DNA of 35,103 nucleotides from a virus. Position numbers and translations under genes: made by a program. Positions 6,147-13,095 of this stretch are shown here, in pieces; the stretch's first letter is position 1; each line of letters opens with the position of its first letter. The stretch covers positions 1 through 35,103 of IMG/VR virus record IMGVR_UViG_3300045996_002019, one strand, 5' to 3'. The notes below the pieces were generated by a model. The model was given only the letters and a program-made list of their open reading frames with translations. It was not told where the DNA came from and did no database searches.

Positions 6147-7436
6147 GTGAACGACGTGGCGCTGCGCACCCTGCACATCGAGATCACCCACCCCGACCAG
6201 GTCACCGCAGCCCGCGGCACCCTGCTGTTCCAGAGCGACGTTGCGCTGCGCGACAGCTCGGGCAACGTCGTCCACGGGCCGGTCGTCAAGCGCGTGAAGC
6301 TGGCCGCAGGCGAAGCGACCGTGCAGCTGCCCCCGTGCGACGACCCCGCCTACAGCCCGTCCGGCTGGACCTACACCGTCACCGTCGACACCGACGCCTG
6401 GCAGGACCGGTTCCCGCTGTCGATCCCCTCGGCCGGCAGCGGCACGTTGGAGTTCGCCGACCTGGCCCCGGCCACCGAGCCCACCGCCGTGGCGACCTAC
6501 TCACTGCTGGGCCACACCCACGACAACGTCTCCGACCACGGCGGGCTGACCGGCCTGGGCGACGACGACCACCCGCACTACTACAACGCCGCGCGCCTGG
6601 CCGTCCCGCTGGCGGGCAAAGCGGACCTGGTCGACGGCAAGATCCCCCAGGCCCAACTGCCCGCCGTCGCCCTGCAGGACTACCTCGGATCCGTGGCGTC
6701 GCAGGCCGCGATGCTCGCGCTCACCGGCCAGCGCGGTGACTGGTGCTACCGCTCCGACACCGGCACCGACTGGCAGCTCGTCGCCGACACACCGGCGCTG
6801 CTGGCCAGCTGGCAGGAACACCACTACCCGGCCAGCCCCGTCCAGTCCGTTCAGGGCCGCACCGGCGCCGTCGTCATCGCCAAGGTCGACCTGGCCCTGG
6901 GCAACGTCGACAACACCAGCGACGCCCTGAAACCCGTCTCGGCAGCCACCCAGGCCGCACTGGACGGCAAGGGCAGCAAGCTCGTCGTGGCCCGCGAGTA
7001 CGTCACCAGCGGCAACATCAACATGCCCAACACCGCCGGCGGCTGGCAGCCGCTGACCGGCATCGAACTGGCCTGCCCGGCCTCGATCGGCGACTACGTC
7101 GAGATCGAGGTCGAGGGCATGCGCAACTCGTCGGAGTCCGGCTTCCTGGACCTGGCCGTCATCGTCGGCAGCAGCCTGGTGCACTTCTTCGCCACCGGCA
7201 CGTCCAGCCCCGCCGTCGAGGGCGACCCCGCCTGGTACCCCGGAACCTCGACGCTGCACTACGCCAGCAAGGCCGGCGGCCGCGACCTGGTCGTCACCTC
7301 CGACCACCTCGACGCCGGCGAGCTCCGCGTCGTCGTGGCCTGCAAGAGCATCGGCGGTGGCATCTTCTACGCCAGCACCGACTACCCCTTCTTCTGGCGC
7401 ATCACGAACAGCGGCCCTGTCACGATCGTCCCCTGA
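6147..7436 (+). CDS. Tail fibre / receptor-binding-like protein
   Basis: About 429 residues. GTG 6147 is taken here; GTG 6156 (MALRTLHIE) is equally possible and has a better-spaced GGCGG. Residues 1-115 are a beta-rich attachment domain. A His/Asp/Gly segment at about 125-150 (LGHTHDNVSDHGGLTGLGDD, then HPHYY) carries the HxH-type motifs of trimeric tail fibres. The GNVDNTSDALKPVSAATQAA stretch near 252-275 is a signature of phage fibre shafts. The last 140 residues form a beta-sandwich-like tip of the C1q/TNF kind. The role would be host recognition at the tail tip. It lies 3 kb before terS, more than 17 kb from the other tail genes. Confidence 0.7.
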   Translation: MNDVALRTLHIEITHPDQVTAARGTLLFQSDVALRDSSGNVVHGPVVKRVKLAAGEATVQLPPCDDPAYSPSGWTYTVTVDTDAWQDRFPLSIPSAGSGTLEFADLAPATEPTAVATYSLLGHTHDNVSDHGGLTGLGDDDHPHYYNAARLAVPLAGKADLVDGKIPQAQLPAVALQDYLGSVASQAAMLALTGQRGDWCYRSDTGTDWQLVADTPALLASWQEHHYPASPVQSVQGRTGAVVIAKVDLALGNVDNTSDALKPVSAATQAALDGKGSKLVVAREYVTSGNINMPNTAGGWQPLTGIELACPASIGDYVEIEVEGMRNSSESGFLDLAVIVGSSLVHFFATGTSSPAVEGDPAWYPGTSTLHYASKAGGRDLVVTSDHLDAGELRVVVACKSIGGGIFYASTDYPFFWRITNSGPVTIVP

Positions 7437-7480
7437 TCCACGATGACCACGGTGACGGCCGAAACCGAGGGGGAACCACC

Positions 7481-7717
7481 GTGAGCTGCATGGCGACCGA
7501 CTGCGAGTCGAGCGTGGGCCTGGTCAGCTGGGAACGCGTCGCGCGCCCCGAAGAGCTGGAACCCGGGCTGCCGCCGCTGGCACCGGGCGACTCCTACAAG
7601 GTCATCGTGCTGGCCTGCGAGGACCACGAGATCCCCGTGGAGCAGCGGACCAGCGTGCACGACGCCGTGTGCACCGCACCGCCCACCTGCGACTGCCCCG
7701 TCTCGGCGGCACCATGA
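7481..7717 (+). CDS. Small Cys/His-rich, probably zinc-binding protein
   Basis: A 78-residue protein from GTG 7481, with a purine-rich GAGGGGGAA just upstream. It has C3, C8, C46, H49, H60, C64, C70 and C72; the ACEDHE and SVHDAVC segments suggest a treble-clef or zinc-knuckle fold. Small proteins of this kind are common before the HNH/terminase genes of actinophages, with no established function. It overlaps the next gene by ATGA. Confidence 0.6.
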   Translation: MSCMATDCESSVGLVSWERVARPEELEPGLPPLAPGDSYKVIVLACEDHEIPVEQRTSVHDAVCTAPPTCDCPVSAAP

Positions 7718-8025
7718 CCAGGCGTACCTGGTTCGAACGAGCCATCGGCTCGGCCGCGCCCGCCATCCGCCGCGAGATCGCGAACCAGCTCGCGAACCCG
7801 GTCGACGAGTACCTGGGCACCTCGGCGTCACCCGACCTGATCACCGAGTCGCTGACCGTCATGGACGGCAACCTGCGCCGCCGGGCCGCGACCCCGCCTT
7901 CACGGCGCGGTCCGGAGTGGACCCGCGCCGTGAACCTGGTGCTCGACTACCGGCTGATGCTGATGGCCCACCGCGACCACGGCTGCAGTTTGGTCCACCG
8001 GCAAGGGACGAACACACCCCGATGA
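7714..8025 (+). CDS. Small hypothetical helical protein
   Basis: A 103-residue protein starting at ATG 7714 within the ATGA overlap. It is helical and basic (TWFERAIGSAAPAIRREIAN, then VNLVLDYRLMLMAHRDHG). It ends in an ATGA overlap with the next gene, so three small genes here form one coupled unit. No family is recognised. Confidence 0.6.
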   Translation: MTRRTWFERAIGSAAPAIRREIANQLANPVDEYLGTSASPDLITESLTVMDGNLRRRAATPPSRRGPEWTRAVNLVLDYRLMLMAHRDHGCSLVHRQGTNTPR

Positions 8026-8429
8026 CGTACCTCAACGACCTGGCAGGCGTGGGTGCCGACCGCGTGGACGTCAGCCAGGTCGTCGACGCCGTCCGCGCCT
8101 ACGACCGGCGGCCCGACCACGGCTGGCGACAGCGAGGCCGCCAGCCGCTCTACCTGCTCGCCCAGAACGCGGCTGAGGCCGAGCGGTTCCGCGACGAGCA
8201 CAACCTGCCCGCGCGCCTGCTGGTGGTCGTCAACTATCCCCACCAGGTCGACGACCGCGACGTTCTGCACTGGGTGATCACCTACGCCGCCCAGTACCGG
8301 CCCGATGCCGCCCGGCTGTTCCAAGCCCTCGGCCACCGCCTGGCCGTGCACATGCAGCAGCACGAGGAGGCACCGTGCCTCTGCGCCTCTGCCTCGGCCG
8401 GCCAGGCCATCCACCTTGCGGAGAGCTGA
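8022..8429 (+). CDS. Hypothetical protein
   Basis: A 135-residue protein starting at ATG 8022 by translational coupling with the previous stop. Residues 30-90 look like an alpha/beta fold (PLYLLAQNAAEAERFRDEH, ARLLVVVNYP). It overlaps the HNH gene by 55 bases in a different frame. The last 18 residues (CLCASASAGQAIHLAES) are the translation of that overlap and look less constrained. I recognise no family. Confidence 0.55.
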   Translation: MTYLNDLAGVGADRVDVSQVVDAVRAYDRRPDHGWRQRGRQPLYLLAQNAAEAERFRDEHNLPARLLVVVNYPHQVDDRDVLHWVITYAAQYRPDAARLFQALGHRLAVHMQQHEEAPCLCASASAGQAIHLAES

Positions 8430-8722
8430 CAACCCGATCACGTTGTCCCGGCTGCGCGAGGGATGTCGAGGCTGGCCGTACATACAAGAAGCGCGAGCGG
8501 CGCCCGTACAACCGCGCCGAGCTCGAACGCCGCGCGGCCGCGGTCGCCGACTGGATCGCCCGGCGCGGCTACTGGTGTCCGGGCTGGGGCGTGCCCGAGC
8601 ACCAGTCCACGGACCTGACCGCCGACCACGTGCACGCGGTCGCGGCGGGCGGCGCCGAGGACGGACCGCTCACCGTGCTGTGCAGGGCCTGCAACGGACG
8701 CAAGGGAGCACGCAGTGGATGA
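8375..8722 (+). CDS. HNH endonuclease
   Basis: A 115-residue protein starting at GTG 8375, with GAGGAGG (8364-8370) 4 nt upstream. The HNH/beta-beta-alpha-metal motif is clear: C68, D84-H85-V-H87, the GGAEDGPLTVLC segment, C103-x2-C106-N107 (LCRACNGRKG). An N-terminal Cys pair (C24-x2-C27) may bind a second zinc. HNH proteins encoded next to the terminase in siphoviruses are known to assist the large terminase in cleaving cos DNA, and the location about 700 bp before terS fits that job. A free-standing homing endonuclease is less likely given the position. Confidence 0.85.
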   Translation: MPLRLCLGRPGHPPCGELTTRSRCPGCARDVEAGRTYKKRERRPYNRAELERRAAAVADWIARRGYWCPGWGVPEHQSTDLTADHVHAVAAGGAEDGPLTVLCRACNGRKGARSG

Positions 8723-9128
8723 GCTGGACCGCGAGCCGAGGGCCGAGGCCAAGCGCACGCACGAGACCTACGGCGACCGGATCTACGTGCACAACACGGA
8801 CTTCGCCGAGGTGCTGACCATCCTGCGTGCCATGCCCGGAGCCCGTGCTGAACGTGAGGGCTGGCCGCTGGTGGAGACCGAGCGTGCCGTGTTCACCGGG
8901 CCGCACCTGGTCTGGGTGCCGGGCTCGACCATCACGGTCACCGCCGACCGCCCGCTGGGCCAGGCCCTGCCCCACCAGGTGGGTCGGCAGGTGCGCTACC
9001 TCGACCACGTCGACCGCGTCGATCCGCTCGGCGTGGTCGGACCGTGGGCCGCGGCACCCGAGGACGTGGTGGCCAGCGACTGGACCGTGAGCTGGCCGCG
9101 CGACACCAGCCCGCGCCGGTCGGGCTGA
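8715..9128 (+). CDS. Hypothetical protein after the HNH gene
   Basis: A 137-residue protein with ATG 8715 overlapping the HNH stop by 8 bases. The N-terminal third is charged and helical; the rest is beta-rich (VFTGPHLVWVPGSTITVTAD) with a Trp-rich C-terminus. No known domain is seen. It is the last gene before the non-coding packaging-like region, so it may be co-expressed with HNH. Confidence 0.6.
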   Translation: MDELDREPRAEAKRTHETYGDRIYVHNTDFAEVLTILRAMPGARAEREGWPLVETERAVFTGPHLVWVPGSTITVTADRPLGQALPHQVGRQVRYLDHVDRVDPLGVVGPWAAAPEDVVASDWTVSWPRDTSPRRSG

Positions 9129-9224
9129 ACCCGGCAGGTGGGTCGCGGACGGTGACCCGAGGTCGCCGAAGGTGTCCGATGGGCACGCAGGGTGACCCCC
9201 GGAGGGTGCCCAGCGGGGTCAGCG

Positions 9225-9262
9225 CTCTGACCTGCGGAAACAGGTAAAACCGCAGGTCAGAG
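9225..9262. repeat. Perfect 13-bp inverted repeat before terS
   Basis: CTCTGACCTGCGG (9225-9237) and CCGCAGGTCAGAG (9250-9262) are perfect complements around the 12-nt loop AAACAGGTAAAA. The right half and the bases after it (CGCAGGTCAGAGGGGGTG, 9251-9268) recur with one mismatch at 11058-11075, at the start of terL. It could be a terminator for the HNH operon, but the recurrence hints at a protein-binding site. Confidence 0.6.
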
Positions 9263-9411
9263 GGGGTGCTACCCCACCCCCCGGTCGAGTCCCGCGCGAC
9301 CTGGACTTTTGTGACCCCGTTAAGAGGGGGGAAGATTTCTGTACGGGTCCGGGAGTTTCAGACCCCCCGGAAGGATCATGAGTCAACCTCGGCTGGATCA
9401 CGGAGGGTGAC
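9263..9411. other. Non-coding region between HNH and terS; candidate cos/pac region
   Basis: This stretch has no supported gene. It contains runs of C and G and AT-richer segments (ACTTTTGTGACC near 9304, AGATTTCTGTACGG near 9331). It lies exactly where cos-type siphoviruses with an adjacent HNH gene keep their packaging site. The cohesive end itself cannot be picked out by eye. GGAGG at 9402-9406 serves terS. Confidence 0.35.
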
Positions 9412-10002
9412 ATGGGGGGGATGAGCAACGGGCCGGTGTCGAGCGGCAACGCGCGGCGCCGCAACGCCACGCTGGCCATGATCGATTTGCCCGCCGAGGG
9501 CAGGACCACCCCGCCACCGCGGTGGCCGCTCGGGCCGGACGTGAACCTGCGGTCGCGGCTGCAGGTCGCGCTGGCCAGGCTCGAACAGCTCGAAGCCGAC
9601 CGCGACGAGGGCAAGGACGTCGGCGACCGGCTCGACCGCGCCTACGAGAACGTGCTGACCCTGCAGTACGTCATCGAGCACCAGGCCGAGGCCGAGGCCG
9701 AGCTGTGGGCCGAGGTCTGGGCCACCCCGCAAGCCGTGCAGTGGGAGCGGCTGCGCTGGACCCGCACGGTCGCGCAGTACGTGCGCTGGCAGGTCATCGG
9801 CGAAGCCGGCGACCTGAAGGCCTCGCAGGAAGCGCGGCACCTCAACGATCGCCTGGGCCTCAACCCGGTGGCCATGCAGCGGCTGCGCTGGACCGTGGTG
9901 GTGGACGAGCTGGCCGAGCGGAAGAAGACTTCGGCCGCGACACCCGCGCGCAAGCGGGTCCGAGCGGTGAAGGCGGTTGACCGTGGCGACAACGCAGGAT
10001 GA
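9412..10002 (+). CDS. terS: Terminase small subunit
   Basis: A 196-residue protein from ATG 9412 (GGAGG 5 nt upstream); ATG 9421 is a weaker alternative. After a basic, Pro-rich N-terminus, residues 45-90 form a long charged helix (RLQVALARLEQLEADRDEGK). A Trp-rich helical core follows (AVQWERLRWTRTVAQYVRWQ), then a basic C-terminal tail. The LNDRLGLNPVAMQRLRW segment is typical of actinophage small terminases. The protein should bind the packaging site and recruit TerL. It sits after HNH and the non-coding gap. Unusually, TerL does not follow directly: two genes intervene. Its end overlaps the next gene by 20 bases. Confidence 0.75.
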   Translation: MGGMSNGPVSSGNARRRNATLAMIDLPAEGRTTPPPRWPLGPDVNLRSRLQVALARLEQLEADRDEGKDVGDRLDRAYENVLTLQYVIEHQAEAEAELWAEVWATPQAVQWERLRWTRTVAQYVRWQVIGEAGDLKASQEARHLNDRLGLNPVAMQRLRWTVVVDELAERKKTSAATPARKRVRAVKAVDRGDNAG

Positions 10003-10549
10003 CGACGGCCCGCTGTGCCACTTCGAAGTCGACGAGTACAGCGAGATCCACCAGCGCGTCGACCCCGCGCTGGCCTACTACGAACCGCCGAACCCCGAGG
10101 TCTACCTGACGTTCGACGGCTCGCAGCACGTCGAGGTGTGGGAGCACGTCAAGGGGCAGTTGCGCAGGTCTACACCGGTCCAGGTGCAGTACGAGGCCAC
10201 CACTCCCGAACCTCCGTCCGGCATCAGTTCTCACTGGACCGACCCGAACGTCAAGCTCACACCGGTGCCGCTCTGGGAGTGGATCGAGTCCTTGCCGGAC
10301 CCCGCGCCGTTCAAGCTGACCGACTGGCAGCGCCAGCTACTGGAACTGACGTATGCCGCCTTGGTGGCGCAGAACGAGCACACGAGGAAGACATGGCGAC
10401 ACCTCCGGCTGGTCAAGTCCCGGCCAGAGGAGCCGACGCGTACCGAGTGGGAGCACCAGCTCGACGCCGTGCGCGCCGACCACGACGAGCAGCAACACCG
10501 GCGGCTGTGGTCCAACCAGGATCTGGGCGTCACGACCAGGGAATGCTGA
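9983..10549 (+). CDS. Hypothetical protein between terS and terL
   Basis: A 188-residue protein. GTG 9983 (MATTQDDDG) is preferred over TTG 9977. It is acidic and Trp/Pro-containing (YYEPPNPEVYLTFDGSQHVE), with a helical segment at about 105-175 (LTDWQRQLLELTYAALVAQ). The sequence near 10140-10500 is somewhat less GC-rich at third positions than its neighbours. It has no known family. Its 3' end overlaps the convergent P-loop gene by 20 bases, so the two may interfere transcriptionally. Confidence 0.6.
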   Translation: MATTQDDDGPLCHFEVDEYSEIHQRVDPALAYYEPPNPEVYLTFDGSQHVEVWEHVKGQLRRSTPVQVQYEATTPEPPSGISSHWTDPNVKLTPVPLWEWIESLPDPAPFKLTDWQRQLLELTYAALVAQNEHTRKTWRHLRLVKSRPEEPTRTEWEHQLDAVRADHDEQQHRRLWSNQDLGVTTREC

Positions 10550-11015
10550 CCACCGCCGGATGTGCCCACGGGCACGTGCCCGGTTCGCAGCGGTGTTCGC
10601 GGTTCAGCAGTGACGTGGCGTGGGCTATCGCGTCGTCGTCCGCCGGTTCGTAGGGCCTGCCGTCGAAGGTCATCAGAGCGACGTCCACCGGGCTGCTGAT
10701 CCTCTGCCTGATCATCTGGCTCACCAGCGCCTGCGCGTCGTCGATCGCCAACTCGACGGTTCCCGGCCGAGTCGCGCGCGAGAAGCTGTCCAGCTCCTCG
10801 ATCCAGATGATCGCCTTGCGCCACTTGTGCCAGGGCAGTTGCAGCTCAAGCCGCTGCGCCTCGGACTTGTGCACGCACACCAGCGCACGGGACCAGCCTG
10901 GGTAGGTGTCGATCAGCTGGCCGTTCAGCAGCCACGCCAGGGCCTGGGTGGTCTTGCCCTCCCGGCGATCGGCCAAGAAGACCCGCGGCCCCGTCGGGCG
11001 GTCAGTGATGTCCAT
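10530..11015 (-). CDS. P-loop NTPase-like protein on the opposite strand
   Basis: A 161-residue protein read from ATG at 11015. A longer frame begins at TTG 11045 but lacks support. Residues 15-23 (ADRREGKTT) form a Walker A-like loop with Ala in place of the usual first Gly. A hydrophobic strand ending in acids at 89-93 (LAIDD) fits Walker B, and another lies at 68-74 (AIIWIEE). The C-terminus carries Cys/His residues (HRCEPGTCPWAH). It is the only gene opposing the structural operon and is wedged between terS and terL. A cargo gene or a packaging accessory ATPase are both possible; the function is unknown. Confidence 0.65.
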   Translation of the reverse strand: MDITDRPTGPRVFLADRREGKTTQALAWLLNGQLIDTYPGWSRALVCVHKSEAQRLELQLPWHKWRKAIIWIEELDSFSRATRPGTVELAIDDAQALVSQMIRQRISSPVDVALMTFDGRPYEPADDDAIAHATSLLNREHRCEPGTCPWAHPAVVSIPWS

Positions 11016-11057
11016 CCGGAAAGTGTGCCTCACCCGAGGTCGCAAATCTGAAACTTA

Positions 11058-11075
11058 CGCAGGTCACAGGGGGTG
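11058..11075 (+). repeat. Second copy of the terS-upstream element
   Basis: CGCAGGTCACAGGGGGTG matches 9251-9268 in 17 of 18 bases. It ends on the GTG start codon of terL, and its AGGGGG serves as the ribosome binding site. Part of the match may therefore reflect ribosome binding constraints, but the CGCAGGTCA half would not. Confidence 0.55.
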
Positions 11076-12767
11076 TTCCCTGTGCCCTGGCGTGGTCCGC
11101 AAGAGCCCGGCGAGTTCCCGACGCTGGGCTACCTGGTCGCCGACTGGATCGAGGCGCACTGCGTCATCCCGGACGGCGACAAGCTCGGCGAGCCGTACCT
11201 GCTCACCGACGAGATGCTGGAACACCTGGTCTGGTGCTACCGGCTGCACCCAGGCGCGCGCGCCGGTGACGGCCCGGACGCGATGTACTACCGCGGCGAT
11301 CAGCTGGTCCGGCCCCAGAAGTGGGGAAAGGACCCGCTCAACGCCGCACGCGTCTGCGTGCACGCCCTGGGCGACGTGGTGTTCGACGGCTGGGACGCGA
11401 ACGGCGAACCGGTGGCGCGGCCGCACCCGTCCCCGTGGATCGCCATCGCGGCCTACAACGAGACCCAGACCGACAACACCTACCGCCCGGTGCTCACCAT
11501 GCTGGAGAACCCGCGGCTGGTGAACACCCCCGGGCTGGACCTCGGCCTGGCCGGCATCAAGCTGCCCGGCGGTGTCGGCTGGATCGACCCCGTGACCAGC
11601 AGCGCCAGCGGCAAGCTCGGCGGCCGGTTCACCTACGTGTCGATCACCGAGTCCGGCCTGCTGGTCGGCGACGGCCGCACCGGCGGAGTGACGTTCGGCC
11701 GCGTGCTCAAGCGCAACGTCGGCGGCATGGGCGGCATGTGGTCGGAGATCACCAACCCGTGGGATCCGACCGAGCTGTCCCTGGCGCAGCGGACGTTCGA
11801 GGCCAAGGCCAAGGACGTCTACATCAACTACCGCAAGCCGCGCCGGCGCGTGGAGCTCAACGACGACGAGGGCCTGATCAGGGAGATCATCTACCTGTAC
11901 GGCGACAGCGTCCGCGAGCGCGGCGGCTGGGTGTCCGCCAAGCGCATCCGCGCCGACGTCCAGGACAAGAGCATGGGCGAGGCCGAGGTCCGCCGCTTCT
12001 TCCTGCAGGAGATCACCGGCGGCACCCGCGACGCGGTCACCCAGGAAGGCTGGGCCGCGCTGGCCCGCAAGCCCGGCACCGACCCGCTGCGCCCCGGCGA
12101 CGCGGTCGCACTCGGCTTCGACGGCTCGCGCAGCCGCGACGCCACGTCGCTGAAGTTGTGCAGGCTGCGCGACGCCGCGCTGTTCCGGCTGAATATCTGG
12201 ACACCCGCGAACTACCACGACCACCGGGTGCCGAGGCAGGAAGTGCACCGCGCGGTGACCAACGCGTTCGAGGCGTTCAACGTGCACTTCCTGTTCGCCG
12301 ACCCCTACCGGTGGCAGGAATACCTGGACATCTGGTCGGGCCTGTTTCCCGGCCGCGTGGTCGAGTTCCCCACCAACATCGAGACCCGCATGGACCAGGC
12401 GCTGACCCGGTTCCTGACCGCGTACACCAGCCTGGAGTTCTCGCACGACGACGACCCCGAGGCCAACCAGCACGCGCTCAACGCCGTGTTGGTCAAGGGC
12501 AAGCGGAAGCCGCGGCGTGAAGGCGACGAGGCCGGCGTGCCCGAGTTCTACCTGTCGCTGGCGAAGAAACGCCCTGACGACCCGAACTGCCTGATCGACG
12601 ACTTCGTCGCCGGCGTCCTGGCCCTGCATGCCCGTGGCCACGCCATCGAGAACGGCGCCCTGGTGGTGGAAGCCAGCTACCCGCCCGCGTCGGCCCGCGT
12701 CGACCAGGCCACCGAGGAACCCGGCGCGTTCTGGCGCCCGACCCAGCGGCTTTCCGACCTGATCTGA
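11073..12767 (+). CDS. terL: Terminase large subunit
   Basis: A 564-residue packaging motor and nuclease starting at GTG 11073. The ATPase P-loop region is RPQKWGKD (R80-D87), the actinophage variant of the Walker A motif, followed by the family's AAYNETQTDNTYRP segment. The nuclease half shows the acidic RNase H-like residues: D350 (ALGFDGSRSRDAT), D410 (LFADPYRW) and D509/D510 (CLIDDFVAG). The length is normal for the family. It would translocate DNA into proheads through the portal and cut at the packaging site with TerS and HNH. It is cotranscribed with the membrane-protein and portal genes that follow. Confidence 0.93.
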   Translation: MFPVPWRGPQEPGEFPTLGYLVADWIEAHCVIPDGDKLGEPYLLTDEMLEHLVWCYRLHPGARAGDGPDAMYYRGDQLVRPQKWGKDPLNAARVCVHALGDVVFDGWDANGEPVARPHPSPWIAIAAYNETQTDNTYRPVLTMLENPRLVNTPGLDLGLAGIKLPGGVGWIDPVTSSASGKLGGRFTYVSITESGLLVGDGRTGGVTFGRVLKRNVGGMGGMWSEITNPWDPTELSLAQRTFEAKAKDVYINYRKPRRRVELNDDEGLIREIIYLYGDSVRERGGWVSAKRIRADVQDKSMGEAEVRRFFLQEITGGTRDAVTQEGWAALARKPGTDPLRPGDAVALGFDGSRSRDATSLKLCRLRDAALFRLNIWTPANYHDHRVPRQEVHRAVTNAFEAFNVHFLFADPYRWQEYLDIWSGLFPGRVVEFPTNIETRMDQALTRFLTAYTSLEFSHDDDPEANQHALNAVLVKGKRKPRREGDEAGVPEFYLSLAKKRPDDPNCLIDDFVAGVLALHARGHAIENGALVVEASYPPASARVDQATEEPGAFWRPTQRLSDLI

Positions 12768-12783
12768 CCTGGAGGTCATCACC

Positions 12784-13095
12784 GTGGCGAAGCTGCGTAT
12801 CCAACTCGACGTGCCCACGCCCGGCAGCACCGCGGTGTCCAACGTGCTCGGCCTGGTCGGTGTCGTCGTCCTGCCGGTGTCCCTCGGCGGGCTGGTCGGG
12901 AACTGGTGGGTCACCGGCCTGGTCGCGTCCGTGCTGCTGCTGGCGATCGCCGCGGTGGCGAACTACAACGGCACCGGCGCCGAGGACGACTCCGCGCCGG
13001 CCACCGCGCGCGCCGAGCCTGACGTGTTCGGCCCCACCGGCGACGAGTGGCCGGTCGTGCCCGCCGGTCCCGCGCAGGGTGTGAGGGCTGGCTGA
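12784..13095 (+). CDS. Small protein with two membrane segments
   Basis: A 103-residue protein from GTG 12784 with GGAGG upstream. Two hydrophobic segments, about residues 20-43 (VLGLVGVVVLPVSLGGLVGN) and 46-65 (VTGLVASVLLLAIAAVANY), are followed by an acidic, Pro-rich tail. Its stop overlaps the portal start (TGATG). Small membrane proteins between terL and portal recur in actinophages without a known function. A second holin-like role is conceivable, but the location does not support it. Confidence 0.65.
   Translation: MAKLRIQLDVPTPGSTAVSNVLGLVGVVVLPVSLGGLVGNWWVTGLVASVLLLAIAAVANYNGTGAEDDSAPATARAEPDVFGPTGDEWPVVPAGPAQGVRAG

Noticed and set aside
11064-12914. 616-codon open frame antisense to terL
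   Set aside because: It is a shadow of the GC-biased terL coding strand, with no domain.
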